In this document: piece by piece, positions 1 through 42,897 of the stretch
Layout: each line of letters opens with the position of its first letter
Position numbering within the stretch: position 1 is the first letter of the stretch
NCBI RefSeq assembly: GCF_964340395.1
Contig: NC_135559.1
Location: 18,045,050 to 18,109,049 of the forward strand
Direction: 5' to 3'
Length of the DNA stretch: 64,000 bases
Source: Glandiceps talaboti
Taxonomy: Eukaryota > Hemichordata > Enteropneusta > Spengelidae
Position numbers and translations under genes: made by a program
The notes under the pieces: generated by a model
Databases searched by the model: none
Told to the model about the DNA's origin: nothing
Seen by the model: only the letters and a program-made list of their open reading frames with translations

Positions 1-139
1 ACCTATCATAAGATCAATCTGTATATGTTAGCTATGTGCCCCTTATGTATTAGTCTTTCTTTGTATAATTTTATATAAATTTGTTTTAAAATCTATTTCC
101 TTGTTAATACCTATTATTCATTTCACAAATTCCACTTAC

Positions 140-493
140 CTCACAGTGAGCGCTGCTAGCGCTGTGATCTATCTGCATATTCTTTTGCAGGGGTCTCACA
201 TAAGCTACAGCGTGCTTTAACACGGACTCGTCCCTAAAATAAGGTATCGAATAGCCACTGCTAGGCATGGGTAGAGGGGTTAGTAGTTTGCCACCAGCAT
301 GCATGTTCCTGTATTTTATAAATCCACCACCATCTGCCAGTTTAGGATAATGACGGTATAGAGTTTCCTGCAAATGTTCGAAACCACCATCCCCATCAAA
401 CGTTATTTTTCGTGTGCCCAGTTCCACCTTCCATAGTTCCTCTCGTTCCAGTAGGGATGGTACACAAGACGTATCGTCGCTGTCGTGATGCAT
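140..493 (-). CDS. Exon of a G2/M-phase E3-ligase-like (G2E3-like) protein, partial
   Basis: The minus-strand ORF reads through residues such as WKVELGTRKITFDGDGG, YPKLADGGGF and GYSIPYFRDES, ending in VAYVRPLQ. I recall this pattern as the conserved N-terminal region of proteins annotated G2/M phase-specific E3 ubiquitin ligase-like in fish, corals and lancelets; that is memory, not a search. The exon ends after GAG at 140 with a perfect donor (GAG, then GTAAGT), in phase 0. The next exons would lie beyond position 1, outside the window. The upstream boundary is unclear: an ATG sits at 491-493, and a weak CAG acceptor candidate ends at 504 without a pyrimidine tract. The HECT or RING catalytic part is not in the window, so ligase activity is inference. 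It could instead be a gene fragment carried by the retroelement relic next to it. Confidence 0.5.
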
Positions 494-721
494 GCATGTC
501 TTACTGCTTCCGGGTCGATTACCGTTATGATCCTCAGCTTACTTGTTAGAATCTGAAGAAAACTTCTATGACGAAATATGACGTAGGGTATGACGCGTCG
601 TGACGTAGTTGAGTTGACAATCAGCCATCCTAAGGGGTACCAGTTTGGTAATAGTACATAGATTGATTCATCGGCCAGATGCATTGACTTGTCGTTTTCA
701 AGAGTTTGACTATCATCCAGA
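494..721. other. Unassigned stretch between exon and minisatellite
   Basis: A minus-strand frame stays open through this stretch and joins the SDKSG repeat to sequence overlapping the G2E3-like exon in another frame. I recognise no domain in it. A donor candidate in a GTACCC context is weak. It may be an intron or retroelement remnant. Confidence 0.3.
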
Positions 722-973
722 CCTGACTTATCACTTGATGTTCCTGACTTGTCATTTGACGGACCTGACTTATCACTTGACGTTCCTGACTTGTCAATTA
801 ACAGACCTGACTTATCACTTGACGTTCCTGACTTGTCAATTGACGGACCTGACTTATCACTTGACGTTCCTGACTTGTCAATTGACGGACCTGACTTATC
901 ACTTGACGCTCCTGACTTGTCATTTGATGTACCTGACTTGTCACTTGATGTACCTGACTTATCACTTGACGAG
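722..973 (-). repeat. 21-bp minisatellite, about 12 units, coding (SDKSG)n on the minus strand
   Basis: Twelve head-to-tail 21-bp units run here, alternating between two variants (plus strand ...TTATCACTTGACGTT and ...TTGTCAATTGACGGA), so the effective higher-order unit is 42 bp. The unit length is a multiple of three, so the minus strand stays open as seven-residue repeats SSDKSGT / SIDKSGP. It lies directly in frame after the degraded gag/protease relic at 985-1296, so it may have expanded inside that element. Confidence 0.85.
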
Positions 974-984
974 TTCGACTTTTG

Positions 985-1296
985 ACGTGGATTACGTACG
1001 CTCCATATCATGTTGTCTGTAACACAACTTTTGAAGGTAACGTGAGCAGTTTGAGAGACATAGAAAGTACTGAGGTATGGTGATTGGTGAACTTGTATTC
1101 TGTGAGCAGTGATAGATGTGCCGGCATCTTGATCTGTGGTTTCCTCATTGAGAAGACAGTCATATTCAGTGTCGATATCGAGTATTTTAGCAATCTATTT
1201 CTCCTTACTCATGAATTTACGATCTCGGTCAGGTAGGAACTTACACTCGCTTAGAAAATGATGATCTGGTCGACTAGCCTGCTTACACAGGGGACA
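985..1296 (-). pseudogene. LTR-retrotransposon gag zinc knuckle / protease relic
   Basis: On the minus strand, the frame starting near 1296 reads a CCHC-like knuckle (CPLCKQ, then HHFLSEC) followed by LPDRDRKFM. In my memory this is typical of Gypsy-type Gag of marine invertebrates. The frame then hits a TAG at about 1195. It continues into sequence resembling the start of an aspartic protease (HQSPYLSTFYV...), but where the catalytic D-S/T-G triad should be it reads KSCVTDN, so the active site is lost. It is a dead fragment; no LTRs, reverse transcriptase or integrase are seen nearby. Confidence 0.5.
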
Positions 1297-2689
1297 GGAT
1301 CAATAAGGTTTTGGGCCACTCTGTTCTGCCTTGGGGTTGACTTGCAGAATGGGTGTTGAAATTGTCTTTGCGAGGAGTAAAGTTAAAATTGAATGCAACA
1401 GTGCACATGACAATGGCATGTTCGGCCATATGGATTTTATCCAGGAGAGAAGATAAAGCCTGCGAGTACAGGTTCAGTATAAATTAACTTCATTTATCAT
1501 CTATGAAGATCACATTATGGAACTTTTAATTTTTGTCAGAAAGCATTGGCCATTGGAGTCGAATATTTATATGGCATGTGCTGTAACTAGTGTGATAAAT
1601 AACATGTTTATGTAATATGTGCAATTGTGTTTAAACGTAACTCTAGGTGAAGTGATATTAAAGAATATAGGTAAGAAACAGGGAGCAAACAAATTATTCA
1701 GTTCAGACAGCGTCATGCCTTTGTAGAAAAGTTTTTTCTTCCATCACAATCCAAAGCACAGTGATGCCCCTATGGCCCTATCCAAACTTTTCAAAACAGG
1801 GTGACCCCTACCAATCCACCAGGCCAAAGAAATTGACTGGTCTCTTAGTAAATTTTCCTAACTATATTCACTATTTCATATCGAAATGGTGTACAAACAT
1901 GTACTGTTTACTTTTTAAGCACGGCATGTAGTGTGGGAAATGATATGGTGTGTTACAAAACACATGTTGACAGATTGCGCTCGTGAAACATCATACGTTA
2001 GGTTCGCTCAGGCCTGTGGGTCACGTAACACAGACTAATTTCCTTAGGTTTCGCCCTCAATAAGCAGTATGTGTTGGGGTGACACACAGTCCTTCGATGA
2101 ATTCGAAACAGACATACGATGTTGTCCCCATGTTCAGGCAACATGTTAATTATGATATAACATGTAATTTACATTCGTCATTTGCATTTATGATAATACC
2201 ATTGAAGTAAGGTGATATATCATTTATGGTAGATCAGCATGTTAACTTATTCAACACAGATCTATAGTGGTAACATCATGTGACACCTGTCCTACATGTA
2301 TGATTAGAGTGAATTGTATATATCCAACTTATTTGCAGAACAGATTTCATATAATAACAAGAAGTGGCTTACAATATATTAATTGAATCATATTTATTGG
2401 ATTTCGTAATGATTCTATGAAACATATCTGGCATGACTCAGTAATTTGCATAATTAAATCATGTGATATCGAGTTTGCGGGGCCAGAGTGTCATTCCACA
2501 TACCATATATTAAAAGCATCGTGATGCATGTATCGCTCAGCTCTGACAGGTAGAACTTGCCTATCACTGGCCATTTTGCATAATTAATGACAGTTACCGT
2601 TTAGGGGATACGCTATCAATTGTTGCTCATAAATAATTTAGTTTAAGGCGACGAAAATATTGACGCTATCGGCACACATATGATAGCTT
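1297..2689. other. Non-coding stretch; weak repeat fragments
   Basis: No credible exon seen. Around 2440-2460 and 2575-2590 it contains TTTGCATAATTAA-type motifs typical of the satellite core of the Helentron-like family described further on. This suggests it is the left part of an element whose end lies at about 4967, interrupted by the transposon at 2690-4838. Confidence 0.4.
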
Positions 2690-3164
2690 TGTACAACCGA
2701 TATTTGTAATAATTGCCGAAATTTGTAATAACGCCGATATTTGTAATAAAAATCACGTTTTTCATGTAATAAAGCCGACATTTGTAATAATTGCCGAAAT
2801 TTGTAATATTTTCTATGAACGAAAAATGTAATAAACATCGCCGATATTTGTAATAAACTTCGCAAAAAAATGTAATAAAGTTGCCGAAATTTGTAATAAA
2901 AAATTACATTAAGGAGGGTCCTTCCTTTCACACTAAAACATGGGTTATCTAAATAAAGAAATACAAGATTGCAAAAACATCACGTCAAACGAAAGTAGAT
3001 TTAACAAGCATTAATTGAATTGATTAATATAATAATTAATTGAACAATTAAACAAGTTATTATTATTTCAATCAATCCGCATATATATGTGTATGTATGT
3101 ATGTATGTATGTGATGAGGAAGTGTAAGAACGATTCAACAAACAAACGAATTAACGAACAAAGA

Positions 3165-3433
3165 AATGGATGGATGAATGAATGAATGAATGAATGAATG
3201 AACAAACAAATTAATTTATTAGTTAATGGATGGGTGGGTGCCATTCATTTGAAGGAACTAATTAATTAATTGATGGATGGATGAATGAATGAATGAATGA
3301 ATGAATGAATGAATGAATGAATGGATGAATGAATGAACGAACGAACAAATTAATCAATGGATGGTTGGATGGATGGATGGATGGATGGATGGATGAATGA
3401 ATGAATGAATGAATGAATGAATGAATGCATGAA
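3165..3433. repeat. (GAAT/GGAT)n tetranucleotide tracts inside the transposon
   Basis: Imperfect (GAAT)n and (GGAT)n runs, a microsatellite nested in the interior of the element at 2690-4838. A short (TATG)n run lies at about 3092-3112. Confidence 0.85.
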
Positions 3434-3734
3434 TGTGCACTGTGTAATTCTTAGCGGAGTTTTGTTATATTTTGCAAGCTGCCAGGGATACTGAGCAATT
3501 CGACAAAATATATTAGAAAATATGTGTTTGCATGACAATTACATGGAATTTGTGAGATTTGTCGCCACTGATGAGTATCGATTTGACTTATACCATCAAT
3601 GTTTGAGCACAGCAGCCCCCCTTTCATATCATTACGGTGATTTTCTATTCTTCAGCTATTCAATTTAGTGGCGTTTTCGAGGATGTGCATGGTTTAGTGA
3701 GCTGTGCACTATAGGTAGTAGTTCATCATTTTAA

Positions 3735-4165
3735 ATCTGTAGTAAACTAATGACATTTGTAACAAAATTGCCGGCATTTGTAATAAACTAACAATAATTG
3801 TAATAAAATTGCCGACATTTGTAATAAACTATGGCATTTGTAATAACATTGCCGACTATTGTAATAAAATTACCGACATTTGGGATAAACTGACGACATT
3901 TCTAATAAAATTGCCGACATTTGTAATAAACTAACGACATTTGTAATAAAATTGCCGACATTTGTAATAAACTAACAACATTTGTAATAAAATTGACGAC
4001 ATTTGTAATAACATTGCCGACATTTGTAATAAACTAACGACATTTGTAATAAAATTACCGACATTTGTACTAAAATTGCCGACATTTGTAATAAACTAAC
4101 AACATATGTATTAACATTGCCGACATTTGTAACACGATTGCCGACATTTGTAATGACATTTGAAG
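3735..4165. repeat. Internal minisatellite, ~21-bp units of the TTTGTAATAA type
   Basis: About 20 units alternate between ATTTGTAATAAAATTGCCGAC and CATTTGTAATAAACTAACGA forms. The same motif composes both termini of the surrounding transposon, so the element carries three arrays of its own terminal motif. Confidence 0.85.
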
Positions 4166-4838
4166 TAAAACAGACAATAAAAATTTACAATCAATGCCTC
4201 ATTATCACCAATCCTAGATTTCAACAAATTAAACACCAGGATCTAAGAAACTTTATTAAAATTCCCTGTGTAAGAACTTATTTTACAAGTTAAGCCAGGG
4301 AAGTTTTGCGCCGGTATTTAGCTCCAAAAATTGATACAGAACTATATTGTTATGTATTTACTTCTATGATTCAAATCCAACATTCTTCCTTTACATATCA
4401 GAGTTTATCGTTGGTTGGCCTGTCATAGTCTCGTGTTAATAAAAACCACTAGGCAAATATTGGCAAGCGATTATGTTTCTTTTTATACATAAGTACAATT
4501 AGTTCACAGACCAACAATAATCGAAACTGGAAACTGGTGTGTGTGTGTCGCTAGACTTTGGTGAGATATAGCAATATACAGTATCCATTTCTTTGAAAGT
4601 CAGAGAGGAACCCCCTTAACCTTTTTTATTACAAATTTCGGCAGGTTTCTTACACATTTTTTTCTGAAATTTATTACAAATATCGGATATTTTTTATTAC
4701 AATTGTCGTTCACAGAATTTATTACAAATGTCGTCAGTTTATTACAAATATCGGCAATTTATTACAAATGTCGGCAATTTTATTACAAATTTCGGTTTAT
4801 TACAAATTTCGGCAATTATTACAAATGTCGGTTGTACA

Positions 4839-4967
4839 TAGCTTCGGGTTTTATCAAGAGAAGGCACCGTCTTCATTACTGGACACTTCAATGCTGTAAC
4901 AGTTGAAAATTGTATGCACTTGCAATGTGTGGAGGAACAACAAACGAAGGCATTTAGTTTACATCTG
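4839..4967 (+). mobile_element. End of a Helentron/pearl-like element just upstream of an exon
   Basis: The sequence ending at 4967 (GAAGGCATTTAGTTTACATCTG) is a diverged copy of a terminus found at least seven more times in this window, with core GGCATTCAGTTTAAATCTG. The body of the element would extend leftwards and appears to be interrupted by the TIR transposon. Its end is 26 bp before the acceptor-exon junction at 4994. Confidence 0.5.
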
Positions 4968-4993
4968 GTATATGAGTAATATTCTGTTTACAG

Positions 4994-36107
<31,114 letters not shown>

Positions 36108-36125
36108 GGAAAAACCAATCATAAG

Positions 36126-36250
<125 letters not shown>

Positions 36251-36252
36251 CT

Positions 36253-36769
36253 CTTCTCTCTCGTTTCCGATGATGCATCTGTACCATTGTTACATACCTT
36301 GGCTTGGCTGTACCATTGTTACATACCTTGGCTAATGAGTGAATTTCATATTATTACACTCTCTCGTTTCCGATGATGCATTTTAATGTACCATTTATTC
36401 ATTCCTCAGGAGAATATATATCACTAAATTAAATATGTAAAGTTGACGCCCTTTTGCAAAGATTCTGGATTATCTTATCTCACCAACTTTGGTTACCATG
36501 CTATATCCATATGAATCAAATTTGACAGTGCCTTAAATGAGGCACTTTCAGAAACTTAGGAACACATTGAACGTTTATGTTACTATGATGCAGTTCGGTC
36601 AAGATGTTGATATTTCATATCTATCATTTTCGCTATCATGCAACTAGAAATATTTCCATTAACTGATCTTGCAATTTGATCCTCAACTTTGCGTAATTTA
36701 CGTATACATGTAATTTCTGTACCATTGTTACATACCTTGGCTAATGAGTGAATTTCATATTATTACACA
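36253..36769. repeat. Local duplicated blocks
   Basis: CTCTCGTTTCCGATGATGCA occurs at 36259 and 36361. A ~50-bp block containing TGTACCATTGTTACATACC and TGAGTGAATTTCATATTATT occurs at about 36308-36359 and again, essentially identical, at 36718-36769; a shorter copy starts at about 36280. Confidence 0.7.
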
Positions 36770-36784
36770 ATTTGGGTTAGCGTT

Positions 36785-36797
36785 GTAACCAAGCAAC
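36785..36797. promoter_or_regulatory. RFX X-box-like motif
   Basis: GTAACC-A-AGCAAC matches the X-box consensus GTNRCC(0-3N)RGYAAC. Confidence 0.35.
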
Positions 36798-37107
36798 AAA
36801 TATCAAAATTACTTCATTTCATGCTCATCATAGCATTATGGTCTTTATTAAAGATTTACGTAGATGTGACAATTACTTTGGAAATCATATCACTTTTAGG
36901 TAATTTCTCTATGTATTGTCTGTGGAAAGTAAATGGCCCTTGTGTCCATGGCTACCATCATTTTTTGAGTAATAAGATGTTTTTAATGTTGTGGGGGGGG
37001 GGGCACAGCTGATATTATGGAACTATTTGTATAAATCGCCATTTCTCCACACAATGTTAAGTAATTAACATACATAAATAATTTATTGTAAAAGAAATGA
37101 CACGTTG

Positions 37108-37121
37108 GTTACCATGGTAAC
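37108..37121. promoter_or_regulatory. Palindromic RFX X-box motif
   Basis: GTTACCATGGTAAC is a perfect inverted X-box with 2-nt spacing. A further palindrome GTCATGGTAACCATGAC lies at 37381-37397. Confidence 0.4.
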
Positions 37122-37610
37122 ACCTAAACAAATTTGATATGTAAAATTTAATCAGCCTCTTAGGGAAATTCCTTGAGGGAGATATGGAATGTATATGTCC
37201 CTTCAAATACAATATATTTATTGAAGTATTTTTACCATGCTATCCAAATAAGACATTTTCGGAAAGGTCATTGTATTCGTTACTTAGAAAAGACTGTTGA
37301 CACACGCCATTCATATCTCATGTTGATGCATTTTGACAAAACGTTTGATTGAATTCAAATTTCAGTCAGTTTGGTTGGTTGTCATGGTAACCATGACCAC
37401 TGTGTCCACTATTGATGGTGTCATTAAATCCGACACATTGAGAAACCTTGAGATACATGGAGTTTATGTAAAACTATATCAAAATGTGGTCAATACCGAG
37501 ATCTTTATACTGTTCACATGTTCATTAATTAATTGTTGTAGGGTGAATGTATAATTATATTGTTATTAATTAGAGAGATTAAACAGAGTTTAGGAGTTTG
37601 AGATAAAACA

Positions 37611-37843
<233 letters not shown>

Positions 37844-38021
37844 GGCCGAATAAACAAACATTGTTCTCATAAACCACTCTGTATTGTAATATAATATGGC
37901 TTTTGCATGAATTAAAAACAAAGGGTTTTTCGATGTTCGCTTTGGAGTGGTGATATGATAATCTCTGGTGGTACGATATGCATCTGATGTATGTTATGAA
38001 AATATTCCATAGGTATCCAAA

Positions 38022-38022
<1 letters not shown>

Positions 38023-38073
<51 letters not shown>

Positions 38074-38112
38074 ACACACACACACATGGGGGGGACATAC
38101 ACACACACGGGG
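38023..38112. repeat. (CA)n microsatellite
   Basis: CA run from 38023 to 38086, then a GGGGGG interruption and short (CA)n. Confidence 0.9.
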
Positions 38113-38850
38113 ACATACAAAGTCATACTGGACACGTAAACTGTAAACAAAAAAAGCATGACAGTACAAGTGTACAACTATTAGTATTTAATTATTGTTT
38201 GACTGCTACAAATATTCATAATTCTATTTAAATTCAAATTATACATATTAATGTGACTATGTATTTACAGATCTGACTTTAACCAAATGAAAATAACAAT
38301 ATTATCCAATAATAAATAAATAATGATCTACACATTAAGTTATCAATGACGTATCATATTACAAGAGTCTGATCCCAGTATGTAAGGCACAACGTATCAT
38401 GCAACGACTATTACCTTGACCGATGCATGAGGGCGCCCCACCCATCACGATGTAACTTTAAAACAGACTGCAGAATTATAATAATGCTAATGGATGAATT
38501 TATTGACTTTTTCTAAAATTATTACCATAAAAATTTTACATTACATCTTTTTAATTAAAAAAACACGAAAAGGTTGCTGATCATAATGTCCTCTGTCAGT
38601 CAATCAAGTTCAGCCTTGCCCTCCTTCCTAATCATTGTGACAGATTCTGACGACGGAAGGAGTGCACGACACACAGTCCGTCAGTCTCGTTTTGTATCAA
38701 TACTCCGCTTTTCTTTTCTCTTTTTTCTTTCATTTTTTTGATGAGTGAAAGAGTGACGTAATAATAAATTAAATTTGAATAAAAATTACTTATTATTTTC
38801 TCTAGTTCTTATTGATTATAAAGATGTCATCAAATTGTCTCCTTCAATAT
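38113..38850. other. Intergenic, nothing recognised
   Basis: AT-rich; no ORF, RNA or structured repeat seen. Confidence 0.5.
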
Positions 38851-38854
38851 GTGA

Positions 38855-38952
38855 TTTTCCCGCCAAAACGTAGATTGTTCTCTTTCAATATCTGGTTTTC
38901 CCGCCAAAAGGTAAATTATTGTATCTTTTGGTGTCTGAACTTCCCGCCAGAA
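38855..38952. promoter_or_regulatory. Cluster of three E2F-like sites
   Basis: TTTTCCCGCCAAAA occurs twice (38855-38868 and 38896-38909), followed by the weaker TTCCCGCCAGAA at 38941-38952. Spacing is about 41-45 bp, inside a degenerate tandem repeat. TTTCCCGCC matches the E2F consensus exactly. No gene start is evident beside it. Confidence 0.35.
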
Positions 38953-41275
38953 TGAAAGTGTTTTTGTTTTAATGCGTGTTGTTAAATTTTCAACCAGAGT
39001 TTCGTTTATAGTTGGTTAATTATTTTCTATGCATATACACTTTTTTTTCATGATAGCACATGGTTTTGATCTAAATAGAATTCTTGTACTTGTTTTTTTT
39101 TTTTTTTTTGCGGGAAGGTTTCAGGTATTGATGTAGATACTCCATAAAGTGTGGTCGATCGACCTTATATATATACGACAATACATTTATGGGATAAAAT
39201 TGCAAAGATGTTTGGTGAAATATGGGGTATATACATTGCAGAGTGACTATTAATTATTGATTTTCGTATCCAGAAGCGTGAAACTAATTTGAATAAAAAA
39301 TTGAGCTAGAGTGGAGATGTTTACAATCAATATGAAATAACTAGAACAGAATCTACACTAAGGTTATCATGTGCAATGTCAGGTGTTCAAGGTCGGGATG
39401 ATCATGTTACAGTTACTATGGCAACAGGCAAACAAAATGGCTCTTCTGGGAGTTGAGCGATGTGTGAGGGCGCCCAATCACGGTGTACCCTACAGACTAT
39501 TTTTTTCTGCCGCTCACCCTGAAATTTATGGAAAATAGTAATCTGGGTACATTTTCTGTAATGAACCTAGGTCATAATGAAAAAAAATATATATCATTTT
39601 TTTTCAATTTCCTAATAAATTTAGCGTATCTTTAACAACTTATTTATCACGTCCAAAGAATTTTAATATTTTAATATTTTAAATGTAATGTATTTAGTTG
39701 TAAATCTTCAAATATTAAATATCAATTTCTAAAATTTTAATATAATTCCTATATTTGATGAAAATTACCACTAGTACGGTCACCTCCAATAATACATACT
39801 TGTTAAATGCCCTAGTGTTTAACTTTGCAGGTAGTTTCAGAGATCAAAAGGCATCGCCACTTTTGGGAAATATGTTCCCATCATTAGAATTTAGGGGGGG
39901 GGGGGGCAGCAGAGAAACACTGACTAATCTTTCCAAGTTCTTACATTCAAAGATGAATACAAAGCACCAAATCGAACAAGCTGGCACTGTACAGTTGCAC
40001 CATCTCTGTACCATCTTGTACCATTTACTGGAATGGCGGAATTTTCCCCATTAACTATTAAGTGCGATTTGAAGCACATCCTTAAAACTGTTCAGTATTT
40101 GTTATCAATATTTACGACTATTATAATTCAGTCTCACAAAACACTGAGTCAACAGTTGTAAACGTTCACCCTGCTTACTTACTTACTTACTAATACTTTT
40201 AATGACTGTATTAGTAATTATCTTTGCTCGTAATCTTATGCACTAAATATTCCCAACACTATAACACTGTCAAATATGTCTTCGCCTTCTATTTATTATC
40301 ATTGTCGGGGGGGGGGGCTAGACGTTGATAGGGCCAATCGTTCTCCAGTCTCACCATTTTTGGGTCTGTCAATACTTTCGAAACCACGGACGGAAAGAAA
40401 TTTTTTTCGAAGGCAATACTTTAGAGCTATCATTATATCTAATTCCAGCTAATGAACACCCGACTGTACACGATATTGTGAAGCAGAACCATATACGACC
40501 ATCTATGGTTGAACAACTACTCTCATTGCAAGCAATGGTCCACTACACATCATTGCATCTCCACCTAACATACTAATATATTATAACTATAGCAAATACT
40601 GCTAAACGATATATGACGAGATACGTGTTCCTTAAAAACACTACATGGAGCATTTTCTCTTCTTTGATAGACAGTTGTAAAATTGTCCTCGTTCGACAAA
40701 ACTTGTTGAATTCGGTATTTAACATGCGCTTTAATTTTATCGACATTATTTTCTTTATATTATGCTATACTAATACTAATTATGTATGCGTGTTATATTG
40801 CAACCAACTGTTGATGACTATAAAGGTGACACATTGACACATGCATAATTTATAACGTCTATTATTACATACTTTCTCTTTACAGAAATTCATAAATTGC
40901 AAGCTCCAGAAAAGAGAATTATGATTTTACGGGTAGCCTTGCCTTCTTTGAAAATACGATTAATATTTAAAATTTGCTAAAAATATTTCCTTAATGTATT
41001 TTAGATGGTTTGCAATCTTGTGTATTGTTTTTGCGTTTTTTTACCCTACAACTAGCTTGACACCCAAGGGATGTTGTAGCCGAACGAAGCTTTGAACTCG
41101 GAGAAGTCACAAATGCGGGTGTATATGTTCGAAAGTTTCAACGTTAGAACATTTAATTTCTTGACGTGCACTCTAAAATGGCAAAACGGCACAAAAGCCC
41201 TGAATGTAACATTTAACACCTCAGATTCCTGTATACCATTATTTCTGTCAACTTTTGTAACAAGACGAATTTTGC
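38953..41275. other. Intergenic, no gene recognised
   Basis: Contains an X-box-like GTTACTATGGCAAC at 39412-39425, short poly-G and poly-T runs (39895-39906, 40309-40317, 39092-39109) and a (CTTA)n at 40172-40190. ORFs here are short and unconvincing. Confidence 0.45.
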
Positions 41276-41277
41276 AT

Positions 41278-41306
41278 TTGTTTGTTTGTTTGTTTGTTTG
41301 TTTGTT
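41278..41306. repeat. (TTTG)n microsatellite
   Basis: Seven TTTG units. Confidence 0.9.
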
Positions 41307-41679
41307 TAGTCATCTGCTGAGACGTTTTCATTACTAGTCGAATTTATACACTATACGAGTCTGCCTGGTAATTTTTTGTTTATTTGTTTATGTATTAACT
41401 CATTTGTTTGTTTGTATATTTGGGTGATGCACACTAAAGTTAGGGTGCTGTTTTGTTATGTGCAACGAATTTTTAGCCCGATTTAATTAAGGTCACGGTC
41501 ACAGTGTTTGACCTCTACGAAAATGCTCTATAGCCTAAAAACTAGTACAAACAACCAAACACCGGTCAAGCTTAATGCCCTACTATATTAACGAATCGGT
41601 TTTATTGGGGGGGGGTTATTTGTGGGGGGTGGGGAGTCTAGTTCCTATACGTTGCGTTACGTTAACTACCATCACCCGA

Positions 41680-41805
<126 letters not shown>

Positions 41806-42058
41806 GAAGACGAGTCTGATATAATTACATTGTGGATTTACACTACGGACCGTTTCACCATAAGGATCGTCGGGTGTAATAGTGTGGTTTAATAGATATT
41901 TAAGCATAACCAACTAAGCCTGAGCGCTTTGTGCTTCCACTAGCAGAATCAATTTTTACCATTCATACTTCACTGGTCAATATTACAAGATGACGATCTA
42001 AAGATTAAGTATGGGGAAAGTTTCTGTGTACATGTGTCTGAATCATTTTGTACGCTGG

Positions 42059-42367
42059 TTATAAAATGGTGCACTCGGGTGCATTGTCACAAATAGTGCC
42101 GCACCCTGCCTCAACACACGACCCACATCCTTCATCACCGCAGCAACAACAGCAATCGCAATCGCAATCAAAACAGCCACAGCAACCCGCGTCTCCACCA
42201 CCCATTGCATCACCCCCTCCTGTGGCAAGTGCTTCACCTCCCCCAGCAGCGGCTGCCCCTCCACCACCCATCTGCGATGCGATGATATAACCAGGCAGTA
42301 GAAGACCCGGACCGTCGCCATTTTCATCGGCCTCCGGCATAACTTTGACATCTCCGTTGTTAGTCAT
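42059..42367 (-). CDS. Small Gly/Cys-rich ORF, 102 aa, unknown function
   Basis: Starts at the ATG at 42365-42367 (A at -3, no nearer upstream in-frame ATG) and ends TAA at 42059-42061. An ordinary N-terminus MTNNGDVKVMPEADENGDG and LLPGYIIASQM leads into a Gly/Ala block. After it comes a Cys-rich end, CCGCFDCDCDCCCCCGDEGC then GSCVEAGCGTICDN, with 16 cysteines in the last 45 residues. There is no signal peptide, so cytosolic metal binding or palmitoylation are possibilities, not claims. The antisense strand is also open (Pro/Gln/Ser-rich) because of the (CAN)-like composition. Codons in the first 35 residues look non-repetitive, which favours this strand. It could be one exon of a larger gene or a chance ORF. 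Confidence 0.45.
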   Translation of the reverse strand: MTNNGDVKVMPEADENGDGPGLLLPGYIIASQMGGGGAAAAGGGEALATGGGDAMGGGDAGCCGCFDCDCDCCCCCGDEGCGSCVEAGCGTICDNAPECTIL

Positions 42368-42685
42368 TTTCAATCAGTTACGTGTTCAGCTCACTGTTTG
42401 TACTGCTTTGAAAACTGTTGTATTTACGTAATGGGTGTTCTTGGTCAACTACTGCGCAAACGGTGAATTCGGTTGATCGCTCAACAAGGACAACTTTTTG
42501 TCGCTACACCAAAGGAAGCTCTCCTGTAAAGAGTTCAGACATAACACGAAATTATGATTTGTCTGTCACGTCTTCACCACATACCCCTTCTTTCCGGTCT
42601 GTGGTTTCACTTTATAATCATTATATTTCTTATATGGTTTTGTATTAAAAAAAAAAAACAAAAAAAAAAACAACAACATGCAACG

Positions 42686-42897
42686 TATATAAGATGGGAT
42701 GGGATGGGATGAGATGAGATGAGGTGAGGTGGGGTGGGGTGGGGTGAGGTGGGGTGGGGTGGGGTGGGTGGGGTGGGGTGGGGTTGGGTGGGGTGAGGTG
42801 AGGTGAGATGAGGTGAGATGAATGAGATGAGATGAGATGGGATGAAAAGAGATGGGATGAAAAGAGATGAGATGAGGTGAGGTGAGATGAGATGAGT
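42686..42897. repeat. (GGGAT/GGGGT/GATGA)n pentamer satellite
   Basis: Imperfect 5-bp units grade from GATGG to GGTGG to GATGA. Confidence 0.9.

Larger units (their letters stand above)
2690..4838. mobile_element. Non-autonomous DNA transposon with 42-bp TIRs and 6-bp TSD
   Basis: The left end begins TGTACAACCGATATTTGTAA and the right end is its reverse complement (TGTACAACCGACATTTGTAA read inward). The two ends match over about 42 bp with one mismatch. Identical TAGCTT hexamers flank the element at 2684-2689 and 4839-4844, as expected of a target-site duplication. Each end is built of short degenerate tandem units (TTTGTAATAA plus TTGCCGAAA and variants): inward from the left at 2690-2905 and, in inverted orientation, at 4625-4838. 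A third cluster at 3735-4165 has the left orientation. No transposase-like ORF occurs inside, so it is non-autonomous. The superfamily is unassigned; few superfamilies make 6-bp duplications. Confidence 0.75.

Noticed and set aside
4903-4993. Start codon of the receptor at 4903
   Set aside because: The 30 codons before 4994 run through the Helentron-like element end and the acceptor; no signal peptide is encoded there.
42048-42290. Pro/Gln/Ser-rich ORF on the plus strand opposite the Gly/Cys-rich ORF
   Set aside because: Low-complexity throughout; the minus frame has a non-repetitive N-terminus and a better start context. Only one is likely to be coding.
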